DNA of 64,000 nucleotides from Cercis canadensis (GCA_003255065.1 QAOA01000573.1:660991-724990), one strand, 5' to 3'; numbered from the stretch's first letter, positions 46,676 to 58,459 are shown. Made by a program: numbers and translations. The notes: generated by a model from the letters alone, not told the origin.

Positions 46676-47676
46676 TGATAGAAATCAACACAACGAGGAG
46701 GGTAGTAAAGGAAAAACAAGGGCTAACAGAATCACCAAACGGCCTCAGGGGTGGGAAGAATATATTCACTGAAGTGATGGAGAATTAGTTATAGTTTGTT
46801 AGAATTACCATGAATTTAGGATCTATTGTATCTTTGAACCTCTCTATATAAAGAGGAGTTTGAATGAAAGAAAGGGAGGAATATTTAGTACCAGTTTATT
46901 TTCTCTTGGAGGTTTTTCCCCTGCCTTGAATCAGGGAGAATTATTCATTTACCTATCATTGGTGCTTTCATTGCCCTTCCACCATGACTGACCTGACCAA
47001 ACAGAAAACCACCTCCTCTTCCGGCGACAGGCTGGAGGATGCCATTGCCAAATTGGCTCTTTCTCAAGCTTCTCTGCATAAACGTCTTGATGACGTCTTG
47101 TCTCGTTTGGGGTCTCTTGAAACCCGTGTGCCGCCGGCTGCCAATCATTCCAATAATCAATCCTCTGATTCATCCGTCCACACGACACCACCCAACCCGC
47201 CTTCTTTTCCCAGAACGTCGTTCAAACTGGACGTCCCTCGCTTTGATGGCACTGATCCACTGGGATGGATCTTCAAGATCACTCAATTTTTCAGTTACCA
47301 CCAAACCCCTGATGATCAACGTCTGACCATTGTTGCCTTTTACATGACTGGACCTGCCCTTAGCTGGTACCAATGGATGCATGGCAATGGACAAATTCGC
47401 TCCTGGCCGAGCTTCATCCATGCCCTGGAGGTCCGTTTTGCCCCGTCGTTGTATGAAGATCCTCAAGGCGCCCTTTTCAAACTCATGCAGACAGGATCTG
47501 TGCGGAATTACCAAACCGAATTTGAGACCATCACCAACCGTATCATTGGCCTTCCGAATACCGCCCTTCTTAGTTGTTTCATCTCGGGTTTGTCTCCGAA
47601 GATACGACGGGAAGTTCAAGCTCATCAACCCATTAATCTGGCCCAAGCTATTGCCTTAGCCAAACTACAGGAGGAG
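46676..47676 (+). mobile_element. truncated Ty3/gypsy element replacing the F-box gene
   Basis: A 283-bp LTR (46676-46958) starts TGATAG and ends CTATCA, with a TATATAAAGAGG box near 46850. It is followed by TTGGTGCTTTCATTG, a gypsy-type primer site, and then by gag. The element stops abruptly at about 47676, and F-box upstream sequence resumes there. There is no second LTR and no target duplication. The piece occupies the place of bases 41455-42686 of copy 1. Confidence 0.8.
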
Positions 47677-47721
47677 AAAATTACTTTCACCTGCACCTTA
47701 TTAGATAAAGGAAAGAAGTAA
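46984..47721 (+). CDS. gypsy gag fragment with chimeric C-terminus
   Basis: An open frame of 245 residues. Residues 1-30 begin MTDLTKQKTT, then a short coiled-coil region and a Pro/Ser-rich spacer. The retrotransposon gag domain follows (FDGTDPLGWIFKITQFF, GPALSWYQWM, ALEVRFAPS, ISGLSPKIRREV, NLAQAIALAKLQEEKI). The last 11 residues come from F-box leader sequence. No zinc knuckle, protease or pol is present. Family knowledge: gag packages element RNA. It is unlikely to function alone, though it has an LTR promoter 25 bp upstream. Confidence 0.75.
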   Translation: MTDLTKQKTTSSSGDRLEDAIAKLALSQASLHKRLDDVLSRLGSLETRVPPAANHSNNQSSDSSVHTTPPNPPSFPRTSFKLDVPRFDGTDPLGWIFKITQFFSYHQTPDDQRLTIVAFYMTGPALSWYQWMHGNGQIRSWPSFIHALEVRFAPSLYEDPQGALFKLMQTGSVRNYQTEFETITNRIIGLPNTALLSCFISGLSPKIRREVQAHQPINLAQAIALAKLQEEKITFTCTLLDKGKK

Positions 47722-50280
47722 GGAAGGAAGAAAATGAAATCAGTAGTTATAGTTAACATGTTAATAAGATAACAATCTCAACTCTCAAGGTTAGTTAAAG
47801 GTCCTAAACAGTCAAAGTAATTAGTCAATAAATTAGAAAGTGCTAGCACAAGCAATCTAGAATTGTCTATTTATTCTACCATGTTGTGAATGTACATAAT
47901 AAAGAGGTGAAGAATAGAGAAGATTGTGAAAGTGAAGAAAATGAACATGATTCAATTTCCTTTATTGGTCCTATGTAGGTAGAAAATGTGAAAAGTTCCG
48001 TCGTCCATCTCACTAGATAAAGAGAGAGGAATAATATCTTATATTTTTTTATATAAAATATAATTGAGTAGACTAATTAAAATTCACATCAGACAATAAT
48101 ATATATAATTAGTCTAGGTGATTTCTATGAGGTTGAGGTACCAATAGTTTTATTCTTCATTCCCTAAATATTCTTAGTCAGAATGTAAAGCCAAGAAAAA
48201 AAAATATCCAGAGATAATTATTATAAAGAAATTTAAATAATAGAATTTTAGATGAGTTTCGAAGTTACAATTTGTTCTTTTTTAGTCACCGACTATTGAC
48301 CATTTGAAGTTCTATATGACCAATCATCAATCTGTGACCCTAGTGGATAATGTCCGATTACTAGAGACAGAATGACCTCTGGTCATATAGAAATACAAAT
48401 AGTCATTGATCATGATGTACAATATATTAAAACTAAAATCAAATAGAGAGTAACTTTAGAACCCACCTTTTGAATTGCTTAAGAATAACTTTCTCTAAAA
48501 TCTACCGAACTCATTAACAAGGAAATATCTATCTATTGTGAAACAAACTAATAAAATCATATAAATAGCAGCGATACAGCATAGCATTTGGCTACAGAAT
48601 AACTCTGACTATTTGATGAGATGATCTTGAGCTTTATCATTAAAATGTGGATACATACATTCAAATATTATTTGTGAGGGAAAACAGTTTAAAGCTTTGG
48701 CACAATCAATCCCCAATAAGCACTCTACGAACAAAACATAAATTAGGCCATCAGAGTTATTTTTGCAAGAGTACACATACCCAAAACCTAAAATTGGACA
48801 AACTCACCAAAGCAAACCCAGAAAACCAAAACACAAATATTAATATGACTGGCAATTTAGCAATTTTAGCAAAAATCAAATACTATAGCAACTTGGCTTT
48901 TGGTATTTAATCCTTCCTATGGCATCCAAAGCCTTCACTCTCTGTATTCTTATCAATTGAGCAAGAGAAAGAAAAAAAAAAAAAAACAGCACAATATCCC
49001 CATGGATAGATTAGAAGTAATGGACTTTTCACTTCTTAGCAAAAGAAATTGATTCTAATATATCAATCAATATCCTACTGACTAAATAGATACCTTAATG
49101 ACAAAATAAAAAGATTCCACAAACTTTTGTACCAAAACATCCCACAATTAAGGTATCTATCATAATTTAAGTTGGACAGGAAAAAATTTAAATGGAACTA
49201 ACTGAATGTAGTCTTCTTACACGGTTCAACTTGTGTAAGGTTTTGTATAGAATTTGTGTCTATAATATCACTCCCGTTGAAAACATAGAATATCTATATG
49301 AAATTGAGATACTAAAACATTAATCTAGATCATGAATCTTTCAGTACAATCTCAATATCTTTCGATAACACAAATGCAACAAGAAGACATTACACAAAAA
49401 CTATCAAAACCCTACAGATTTCAATGGATCAAAACATGAATTCAATTCAAAAATTAAAAATTAGGAGCAAGCTAAAAAAGAAAAAATGTTGAAATTGGAA
49501 AGAACTCGTTAAGCGTTGCAAATAGATTGGATACTCACCATTTTGATCTAAACCGGCAAAGTCAAACAGATTGCAAACCCTAGAAACCTAGTGGAGAATG
49601 CGAGGATGCGAAAACTAGATGGAAGAGATGCCAAAGGTTATCTTCGTCGTAGAAGGATCGGTGCTGGTGGCAAGAGATTAAAGAAAGAAAGAGAACTAGT
49701 GATTGAAGAAAGAAATGAAGATAGTAGTTGAACAAATTAGGGGAGGAAACAATTTAAGTAGCGCTTTGTATAGAGAAACATATATATCACAAACTTTTGT
49801 CCCGATTTTTTTCAACCAAACCAGTGTGAGTTTGGTAGAAAACCTTGGTTACATCGATGAAAAAGGTCCGACAAATTTTATTTTACCATACTATATGAAA
49901 ATCGCCACGTCTATTAAGTGGCTGTTTTGAGTTGGATTATTCGTGCCAAATGTCACCATCCATCAATATCAGTACCTCTAATCAACTCACATGGCATATA
50001 GGAAGAGAAAAAGTTAACGGGAACTAAATTTTTTTAAAAAGTTAACTAAGGGCCTATTTGTTTACCTTTTCTTTTTGGAAAAAAAAAGTTTATTTTACCC
50101 CCGTCAACTATTGGTCATATGTGATTTACCCCAAAAACTTTAAAATGTTACACATAACCCCCATCAACTATTAGAATGTGTTAAAAAAAAAAACCCATTC
50201 CCAGACAAACATCCATAAATAGACGGCAAAATGCACGTGGTGCTATTAGTCAATAATTAACCCAACAATTAATTTAAGGA
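47677..50280 (-). repeat. F-box unit copy 2, upstream half
   Basis: Collinear with 42686-45780 of copy 1: leader intron, leader exon with ATG/GTGAGT at 49541-49536, the GGCAAGAGATTAAAGAAAG text and the low-complexity block. It lacks about 600 bp relative to copies 1 and 3. No F-box gene remains for this leader to drive. Confidence 0.8.
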
Positions 50281-50565
50281 TAAAGTGCAACTGACCCTAA
50301 GTTGAAGAGATAAATTAGACTTTTTCAAAAAAAAATAACTATGTCATGTGAAAGGGTTGTTTGTGTCTCTCTCCATGGATGACCAATGGTGGCTTGAAAA
50401 CGNCTTTTTCAAAAAAAATAACTATGTCATGTGAAAGGGTTGTTTGTGTCTCTCTCCATGGATGACCAATGGTGGCTTGAAAACGACTACATTGATGAGG
50501 CATTTGAATCTAAATCTTCTATTGGTGATCTATTTCTTCTAAGGTGAAGAATAAAGGCAAAGGAA
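50281..50565. other. spacer with 84-bp duplication at N50403
   Basis: Bases 50319-50402 and 50404-50486 are the same sequence around the N, probably an assembly overlap. The minus and plus strands show no gene. Confidence 0.6.
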
Positions 50566-52110
50566 CACTACAAGAAAACAAGAAATTTCTCATGGACAAA
50601 ATCTGTGACCAAAAATCCGTGAGAAATGTGTTTCTCACAAACTTTGTCGCAGATTATGGACCATCAGGAAAAACCCCTTGACAAACCAAAATTCTCAAGG
50701 AATATTGTGTCTGCGAGAAAATTTTTCATGGAAATGACCATGAGAAGTTTTGAGAAATTTTCGGGAGTAAAATTAGTTTAGACATGAGAAATTATCTGTG
50801 ATTTCCTTATGGATTTGTTTTCGAGAGAAATTTAGCAAGAATTGTCATTTTTTAAATAAAATAATCAAAATTAAAATGAAATAAAATATAAAATATGCCA
50901 AATGGAATAAAATAAATTATTAAATTATGTTAAAAAATGTCATAAATATACATCAATAATAATACGTCCTGTCATCTTCACCCTCATCATCAGCATCAGC
51001 AAGTGGGGTCGGGGGAGGGGCAGCAGCACCAGCCAACATCTGGGCTAAGGTGGCTACAATCCGGTCGGGGGACTGTTCAAGAGTAGTCAGCCACTAACTG
51101 CTCAATCACTCTTGTACCCGGTTAGCTGTCGCAACTGATGTTCTTGTCTCTCTAGCCTTTGCGTCATATTAGCCACCTGGTCTGTGAGCTATGAATAGCG
51201 AGGATCCTGGGTGGGCTGTGGTGGCTGGGTCACTGGAGCGGAGTTCACCACGCCAACCTCTGGCCCAATGCCATAGATGCAACCCTTCTTGTTCTTCCTG
51301 CCAACAACATTCAGCCAAGTGTCATCAACGGAATAAGAAGGGGACTAAGTATGTACCCTCAGCTCCTTATAAGAAGTCTACATAGGTCAGATTGTAATTA
51401 GTGAGACTTTAATAGTAAATAAAGAGGCCTAACTATATAAAGTTTAATGAACTTGAATTATAATTTAACTTACATAAGTGGATTCAGCCATTGGATGCAA
51501 CCAGCCTTTGCTCATGCTATGCTGAAGGTGACAGAAGACCTTAGAGGCGTTAGGCTCCTTCCCTAACTCCTTTGTCTACAATCAATGAATTAAAGTATTA
51601 GAATAATTAAAAAGAAATACTTACAAGTTACTTAAAGAAGTACTAAGTTATTCAAAATTTACCAGCCTTCTCTTATGCTCGAAGACAGTGATGGATCCAC
51701 CTTTGTGGTAATAGCTGTCTTTATTCATCAAGTAGTTCTTTTTGTTCTGCTCTAAGGCTGCCTTGAACTCCGAGGATCCCCATTTGGCCTTCAACCCCAC
51801 CAAGATGTTCAAGCTCAACTACTTGCCCTTAGTCTTCCCACTCCGTACATCTCTAAAGGTAGCGTGAATGTTATTGGAGCATTTCGTTAGCTAGATCTTG
51901 TAAATTTCCCACTCATGTTGGGGATCCCAAATACAGCTTCTTTGCATTAGAAAAAATAAAGTTATAGTAAATATTATAATCAAGTAAATCAATTGAACAC
52001 TTTGTGTATGATTATTACCTTAAACTGTTCCCACTACAGATTCTTCATCTCATTGGGAATTGAGGTGAAGTCAACCCAAGCCTCGTCAAAGCTCGACTTT
52101 TAAATAGTCA
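50566..52110 (-). pseudogene. CACTA element remnant with transposase exons
   Basis: The left edge CACTACAAGAAAAC is the CACTA terminus. It is followed by a roughly 200-bp region rich in TTTCTCA/CGAGAAA phrases. On the minus strand are fragments of a Ptta/En-Spm-type transposase: CIWDPQHEWEIYKI, TKCSNNIHATFR, GGSITVFEHKRRL (51940-51660) and a RLERQEHQLRQL coiled-coil segment (near 51150). Stops are present and the other terminus is missing at 52110, so this is a 3' half. Confidence 0.65.
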
Positions 52111-52120
52111 AGAGATAGTT

Positions 52121-53340
52121 GATCATTAAGCGTTGCAAATAGATTGGATACTCACCATTTTGATCTGAACCAGCAAAGCCAAACAGATTGCAAACCCTAT
52201 AAACCTAGTCGAGAATGTGAGGATGCGAAAACTAGATGGAAGAGATGCCAAAGGCTATCTTTGTCATAGAAAGATCGGTGCTATAGTGGCAAGAGATCAA
52301 AGAAAGAAAGAGAGCTAGTGATTGAAGAAAGAAATGAAGATGGCAGTTGAACAAATTTGGGGGAGGAAACAATTTTAAGTGGCGGTTAGTATAGAAAACC
52401 ATATATAGCCCAAACTTTTGTCCTAAAATTTTCAACCAAAGCAATGTGAGTTTGGTAGAAAACCTTGATTACACGATGAAAAAGGTTCGACAAATTTTAT
52501 TTTATTACATTACCTAGCAATCGCTACATCTATTAAGTGGCTGTTTTGAGTTGGATTATTCGTGCCAAATATCACCATTCATTAATATCATTACCTCAAA
52601 TTAACGCACATGGCAGATAGCAAGAGAAAAAGTTGACGCGAACTAAAAAATTTGAAAAAAGTAAACTAAGGGCATGTTTGTTTACATTTTCTTTTTGGGA
52701 AAAGTATATTTTACCGCCTTCAACAATAGGTCATATATGCGGTTTACCCCTAAAACTTCAAAATATTACAGAGAACCCCCATAAACTATTAGAATGTGTT
52801 AAAAAAAACCCATTCGCAAACGGACGTCCATAAATAGACGACAAAATGCTTGTGCATGGCACATGGTGCCATTAATCACTAACTAACCCAAAAATTAATC
52901 ATTAATTAACCCAAAAAAATTTAAAAAGAAAATACTTAATGGCACCCAAGAAATTTATGTGATCCATCCAGAACAACAATCTTCCTCTACGTCCGTATTT
53001 TCTTTTTGCAGTGCATGCTATTCTCAAGAACCAACAATTAACTTAGAAGTTTAATTTATAACAAAAATGTCTAATAATTTGTTCTTAGTAGATCTGATAA
53101 TTAACATGCTCTCCACAGGCTCTAACAATTATCTTAGCTTTTGGGTCAAGTTGGTGCTAATTCAAGTATACTATGCTAAACGTACTCGCAAACTCACATG
53201 TTGGTCATAGATAGCAAGAATAACAATGACTCAAATGTTTTTAACACTAAACAAACTAATTAGAAGGAAAGAAGAAGGAAAGGGAAAGAAAAGAAATTCA
53301 AGGAGTCCTTATGTTAGAAATTTTCAAAAAAAAATAAAAA
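52121..53340 (-). repeat. partial F-box unit after the CACTA remnant
   Basis: Begins at TTAAGCGTTGCAAATAG, repeating 49509-50280 of copy 2 (leader exon with ATG/GTGAGT at 52158-52153 and the low-complexity block). It continues with the F-box-cap region (52930-53040, mostly deleted) and the 17440-type repeat (53138-53340). It contains no F-box gene. Confidence 0.75.
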
Positions 53341-53636
53341 AATCTATTTAATTTTTTATATGTAAGTATAACTCTTCGATAATCCTTGGAAAAATCAATT
53401 TTTCTTGTTTTCTCATGTAGGATTGAGCTCCTTGGAGTTTGCATGGCTACACAAATGAAATTTGAGAATATATATTTGACATTCTTCGAAAGAAAGGACT
53501 AATTTTAACTTAAGCCATGTACAATAGAACATGTAATAAGAATAAGGTGGATACTAAGCTACCCTAACTAAAAGTGGGGTTAACGCTGTCCTCCCCATTC
53601 ACCACTCGAATTTGGAGAGAATTTAGAATTACATAT

Positions 53637-54070
53637 TAAAAAATAGGGAAAAGTCCAAAAAAACCCCCTTAAACTATGCTCTATTTGTGGTTTACCCCTG
53701 AAACTTTAAAAACGTAGGAAAAACCTCATTGAACTTTCAAAATGTGCACTTTACCCCACGACCCTGACATCCGTTAATTAATGTGCACATGATGTGATTA
53801 ATTTGGGTCATAGTACAATTTTATAGGGGTATAAATAAAAATAAATTTATAAAATTGGGGTCAAAAAGTAATATGTAAACAATTTTAGGGTCAAATTATA
53901 ATATTTAAATCCTTTCTTCCGTCCATTAATGGATGGACGTTAGGGTCGTGGGGGTAAAATGCATATTTTGAAAGTTTAATTAAGTTTTTCCTACGTTTTT
54001 AAAGCTTTGGGAGTAAACCGTAAATAGAACATAATTCAGGGGGATTTTTTAGATTTTTCCCTAAAAAATA
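53637..54070. mobile_element. Mutator-type MITE with perfect 9-bp target duplication
   Basis: The element spans 53646-54061 (416 bp), beginning GGGAAAAGTCCAAAAAAA and ending TTTAGATTTTTCCC. About 125 bp at each end form an inverted repeat. The 9-mer taaaaaata flanks it at 53637-53645 and 54062-54070. Copies 1 and 2 of the F-box unit lack it at the corresponding site (about 41362 and 46583), which gives an empty-site comparison. Confidence 0.9.
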
Positions 54071-54222
54071 ACATGCAACAAAACAGTTGAGAATCTGCTC
54101 TACTTCTACATTTCTCGCAAATAAAAGTCAAATGCAGCGAAGAAATAACTACAGCTTAGGTCAATACATAAAGCCTAGAAGATAAAATTCAAATGGATGA
54201 TCATGTTTATCCCATTACTTGC

Positions 54223-55392
54223 TTATAAAGCGACAAGACTATTGATGTGAAGGCCAACTTTTGAAAACATATGAAGCTCCCTCATCGTCCTTATACTGCC
54301 TGTCCTCACGTCGAATGCCACAAGTCTTGAACTTGATGCGTGTGGAACAAGGCAAACCACAAAGATCAATATCTGCTGATCATATAGGAAAGTCGCTGAG
54401 CGGATTAAACCTCTATCCATAATGCAGCTTCTACGATCTGCTACGATGTTGCTGGTTTTTATCCATTTATTATTCTGCAAATCCTTCAATATCCACATGT
54501 TGATCTCTCTAGCCTTGTCAGTCCACGATATAAAGCCCAAACGATCTCCATTCTTCACTAACTGCCATTGCCGACCATCATTAGCATTCTTGGTATCCTC
54601 TGGTAACAGCAAAGAATGACAAGTTTCATCATTTACATCAAGTGCAAGAGTCTGGCCATCATATTCATTGTTCCAATAAGTAACTGCACCAATAGAGATT
54701 GTATTGGAAGGGTAAAATGGCTCCTTTATCTCAATGGAATCAGGACAAGAAACTTTTCTGTATGGCATATGCATACCACTTTCGATGGCATAAATATACC
54801 AGTAATACTGAAGTCTTCCTTCGCTAGCACCTCTTGCAAAGAATATTACCTTCAGTTTCTCATTAGTGCTTACAATCTTCGCCTTATAGGAAAAGTAGTG
54901 AACGTTCTGTTGGAAATCAAGAACAAGTTTCACAACTTGCTTAGTTGCCGGGTTTGCGGCATAGTAGTTTCGATTTCCATGCTCATTTAATCTTCTGATC
55001 AGTAATAACCCATCGTGGCCATCACATACTTGTCCTGGAATAGAACGTCTGAATGCCACTTTGGCCTTCTTGTTTTCTATTTCAATGAACTGGGTCCCAT
55101 AATTTCTATATCTTTGGTCTTGGATATATAAACCAAGCTTGCAATGATGGAAGTGCAAGTTTATGAACTTTGGGTCCCTGGGTATGGCAGACCATGCCTT
55201 GCAAATATGTTTAAGTGTCTTCTCCCAAGAATCTGCGGAAACCCTAGTTAGAATATCGTAGACAACAAGTTCTGCTGGAAGATTTTTTATGATCATCAAT
55301 TTGCCCTTGTTTCTGCTCCTTGTATTGTGAAAATGAGTCTCTGGCTTAGGAGTCTCAGTGGTCCACATAATTATAATATCGTTCATAATCAC
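54223..55392 (-). CDS. F-box protein, intact (copy 3)
   Basis: One exon of 389 residues. Residues about 31-80 are an F-box (KNLPAELVVYDILTRVSADSWEK, KHICKAWSAI, FINLHFHH). The remainder resembles the F-box-associated interaction region: DGLLLIRRL, NPATKQVV, a central WNNEYDGQTLALDV segment and a DRLGFISWTD-EINMWILKD segment. Family knowledge: the F-box binds SKP1 in SCF ubiquitin ligases and the C-terminus selects a target, which cannot be inferred here. The start is the first Met of the frame. A second Met follows two codons on and aligns with the start of copy 1. A leader exon near 57.5 kb probably precedes it. No lesions are seen. Confidence 0.85.
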   Translation of the reverse strand: MIMNDIIIMWTTETPKPETHFHNTRSRNKGKLMIIKNLPAELVVYDILTRVSADSWEKTLKHICKAWSAIPRDPKFINLHFHHCKLGLYIQDQRYRNYGTQFIEIENKKAKVAFRRSIPGQVCDGHDGLLLIRRLNEHGNRNYYAANPATKQVVKLVLDFQQNVHYFSYKAKIVSTNEKLKVIFFARGASEGRLQYYWYIYAIESGMHMPYRKVSCPDSIEIKEPFYPSNTISIGAVTYWNNEYDGQTLALDVNDETCHSLLLPEDTKNANDGRQWQLVKNGDRLGFISWTDKAREINMWILKDLQNNKWIKTSNIVADRRSCIMDRGLIRSATFLYDQQILIFVVCLVPHASSSRLVAFDVRTGSIRTMRELHMFSKVGLHINSLVAL

Positions 55393-57457
55393 TCAGTTAA
55401 ATATTCAAATTACTTTCACCTGCACCCCATTAGATAAAGGAAAGAAGTAAGGATGGAAGAAAATGAAGTAACATGTTAATAAGATAACTGTCTCAACTCT
55501 TAAGGATATTTAAAGGTCCTAAACAGTCAAATTAGTCAAAAAAATAAAAAAGTGCTTGCACATGTAATTTAGAATTGTCTTCCTCCTACGTTTGTGAATG
55601 TAAATAATAAAGAGGTGAAAAATAGAGAAGATTGTGGAAGTGAAGAAAACGAACATGCTTCAATTTCCTTTATTGGTCCTAAGTAGGTAGAAAATGTGAA
55701 AAGTTCGATGGTTGAAAATTATTATCATCCTTCTCACTAGATAAAGAGAGAGGAATAATATATTATATTTTCTTTTATATATAATATAATTAGGTAGACT
55801 AATTAAAATTCACATCAGACAATAGTATTTACAATTAATCTAGGTGATTTCTATGAGGTTGAGGTACCAACAGTTTTTTTCTTAATTCCCAAAATATTCT
55901 TTGTCAGAATGTCAAGCCAAAAAAAAAAAATCTGGAGAGAATTATTCTAAAGGGATTTAAATTAAAAAAAAATTTAAATGAGTGTCAAAGTTACACTTTG
56001 TTCTTCTTTAGTCACACCGACTATTGGTCATTTAAAGTTCTAAATGACCTATTGTCAATCTGTGAACCCAATGGTTAATGTCTGATTACTAGAGAAAGAA
56101 TGACCATCGGTCATATAAAAATACAAATGGTCACCGATGATGAAGTACAATATACTAAAACTAAAATTAAATAAAGTGTAACTTTAAAACTCACATTTGA
56201 ATTGCTTAAGAATAACTTTCTCTAAAATCTACTCAATGTGTACTTTTACTCATTAGCAAGGAAATATCTATCTATTGTGAAAGAAACTAATAAAATCATA
56301 TAAATAGCAGTGATACATCAAAGAATTTGGCTACAGAATAATCATAGGGCAGAACATAGGAGATATAACATACCTAACAAGCTATTAAAGACTTTACGCA
56401 AGTTGCACTTAATAACTCTGACTATTTGATGAGATGATCTTGAGCTTTATAATTTTGAGCACTTTACGTTTCCCTCCCTTGCCTGTGAGCTGCAGGGTCA
56501 AATTTTTGTAAGTTACAGAAGTAACATGCAAATAATTTGTACTTTTATAAAAAACCATAATCTGTCCAAAATAAAGATAAGTTCTTATAATTTAGTTGCC
56601 CTGCAAATAGTATGTATACTAAAAATGAAGAGTACGATTACCATGAGCAGTTATAATAGCACATAGGCAAGCAAAATTAAGTATGACCTATAGAAGAATT
56701 TTAAACTAATTTGGCCATCAGAATTAATTTTGCAAGAGTACACATACCCAAAACCTAAAATTGGACAAACTTTCCAAAGCGAACCCAGAAAACCAAAACA
56801 TAAATATTAATATGACTGGCAATTTAGCTATTTTAGGAAAAATCAAATACACACTAATCATGCTATACTATAGCAAATTGCCTTTTGCTCTTTAATCCTT
56901 CCTATGGCATCCAAAACCTTGACTCTCTGTATTCTTATCAATTGAGCAAGAGGGGAAAAAAAAGAAATTGATTCTAATATATCAATCAATATCCTACTGA
57001 CTAAATAGATACCTTAATGACAAAATAAAAAGATTCCACAAACTTTTGTACCAAAACATCCCACAATTAAGGTATCTATCATAATTTAAGTTGGACAGGA
57101 AAAGATTTAAATGGAACCAACTGAATGTAGTCTTCTTACACGGTTCAACTTGTGTAAGGTTTTGTATAGAATATGTGTCTATAATATCACTCCCGTTGAA
57201 AACATAGAATATCTACATGAAATTGAGATACTAAAAAATTAATCTAGATCTTGAATCTTTCAGTACAATCTCAATATCATTTCGATAACACAAATGCAAC
57301 AAGAAGACATTACACACTAACTATCAAAACCCTAAAGATTTCAACAGATCAAAACACGAATTCAATTCAAAAATTAAAAATTAGGAGCAAGCTAAAAATG
57401 AAAAATGTTGAAATCGGAAAGAACTCATTAAGCGTTGCAAATAGATTGGATACTCAC
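55393..57457 (-). promoter_or_regulatory. leader intron of F-box copy 3
   Basis: Flanked by a GTGAGT donor (57457) and a GGGGTGCAG acceptor (about 55424). It is collinear with 42690-45046 of copy 1 and carries its own indels. There is no coding frame. Confidence 0.45.
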
Positions 57458-57750
57458 CATTTTGATCTAAACTGGCAAAGCCCAACGGATTGCAAACCCT
57501 AGAAACCTAGTCGAGAATGCGAGGATGCAAAAATTAGATGGAAGAGATGCCAAAGGCTATCTTCGTCGTAGAAGGATCGGTGCTGGTGGCAAGAGATAAA
57601 AGAAAGAAAGAGAGCTAGTGATTGAAGAAAGAAATGAAGATGGCAGTTGAACAAATTAGGGGGAGGAAACAATTTTAAGTAGCGCTTTGTACAGAGAAAC
57701 ATATATATCACAAACTTTTGTCCCAATTTTTTCAACCAAACCAATGTGAG
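57458..57750 (-). promoter_or_regulatory. leader exon and promoter, F-box copy 3
   Basis: Equivalent to 45047-45340: a CTAGGGTTT box, CT-rich leader, and an ATG at 57460 abutting GTGAGT. A TATATATGTTTCTC phrase about 250 bp upstream of the donor is a candidate TATA region. This is the leader that would serve the intact F-box gene. Confidence 0.5.
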
Positions 57751-58129
57751 TTTGGTAGAAAACCTTGGTTACATCGATGAAAAAGGTCCGACAAATTTTA
57801 TTTTACTATATTATCTGGCAATCGCCACGTCTATTGAGTGGCTATTTTGAGTTGGATTATTCATGCCAAATATCACTATTCATCAATATACCTCTAATTA
57901 AACTAAGGGCCTGTTTGGTTACCTTTTCTTTTTGGGAAAAGTGTATTTTTCCCCCTTCAACTATAGGTCATATGCAATTTTCCTTCAAAACTTTAAAATG
58001 TTACAGAAAAACCACCATCAACTATTAGAATGTGTTAAAAACCACATTCGCAGACGGATGTCCATAAATAGATGGAAAAATGCACGTGCATGGCACATAG
58101 TGCCATTAATCACTAATTAACCCCAAAAA

Positions 58130-58390
58130 TTTAAAAAAAAAAAAAAAAACTTAATAGCGCCCAATAAATTTTTATGATCCATCCAGACCGTAACCTTCTG
58201 AGAATGTTGATGATGATATCTTCAGGAAGATATGACAGAGATTGATGTTTCGCAGAGNAAAAAAAAAAAAAAAAAAAAAAAACTTAATAGCGCCCAATAA
58301 ATTTTTATGATCCATCCAGACCGTAACCTTCTGAGAATGTTGATGATGATATCTTCAGGAAGATATGACAGAGATTGATGTTTCGCAGAG
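58130..58390 (-). pseudogene. truncated F-box start, duplicated at N58258
   Basis: Encodes SYLPEDIIINILRRL on the minus strand and then diverges at the same position as the 45.8-kb fragment. The sequence is present twice around the N at 58258 (about 120 bp each), most likely an assembly overlap. A TATAAATAAAGAGC box lies about 300 bp upstream. Confidence 0.6.
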
Positions 58391-58459
58391 ATTGGTTATG
58401 ATGATTATATGGAAGCAAATAATTCAAGGATTAAAAGAAGTAAGAATAGAAGCAGCACT

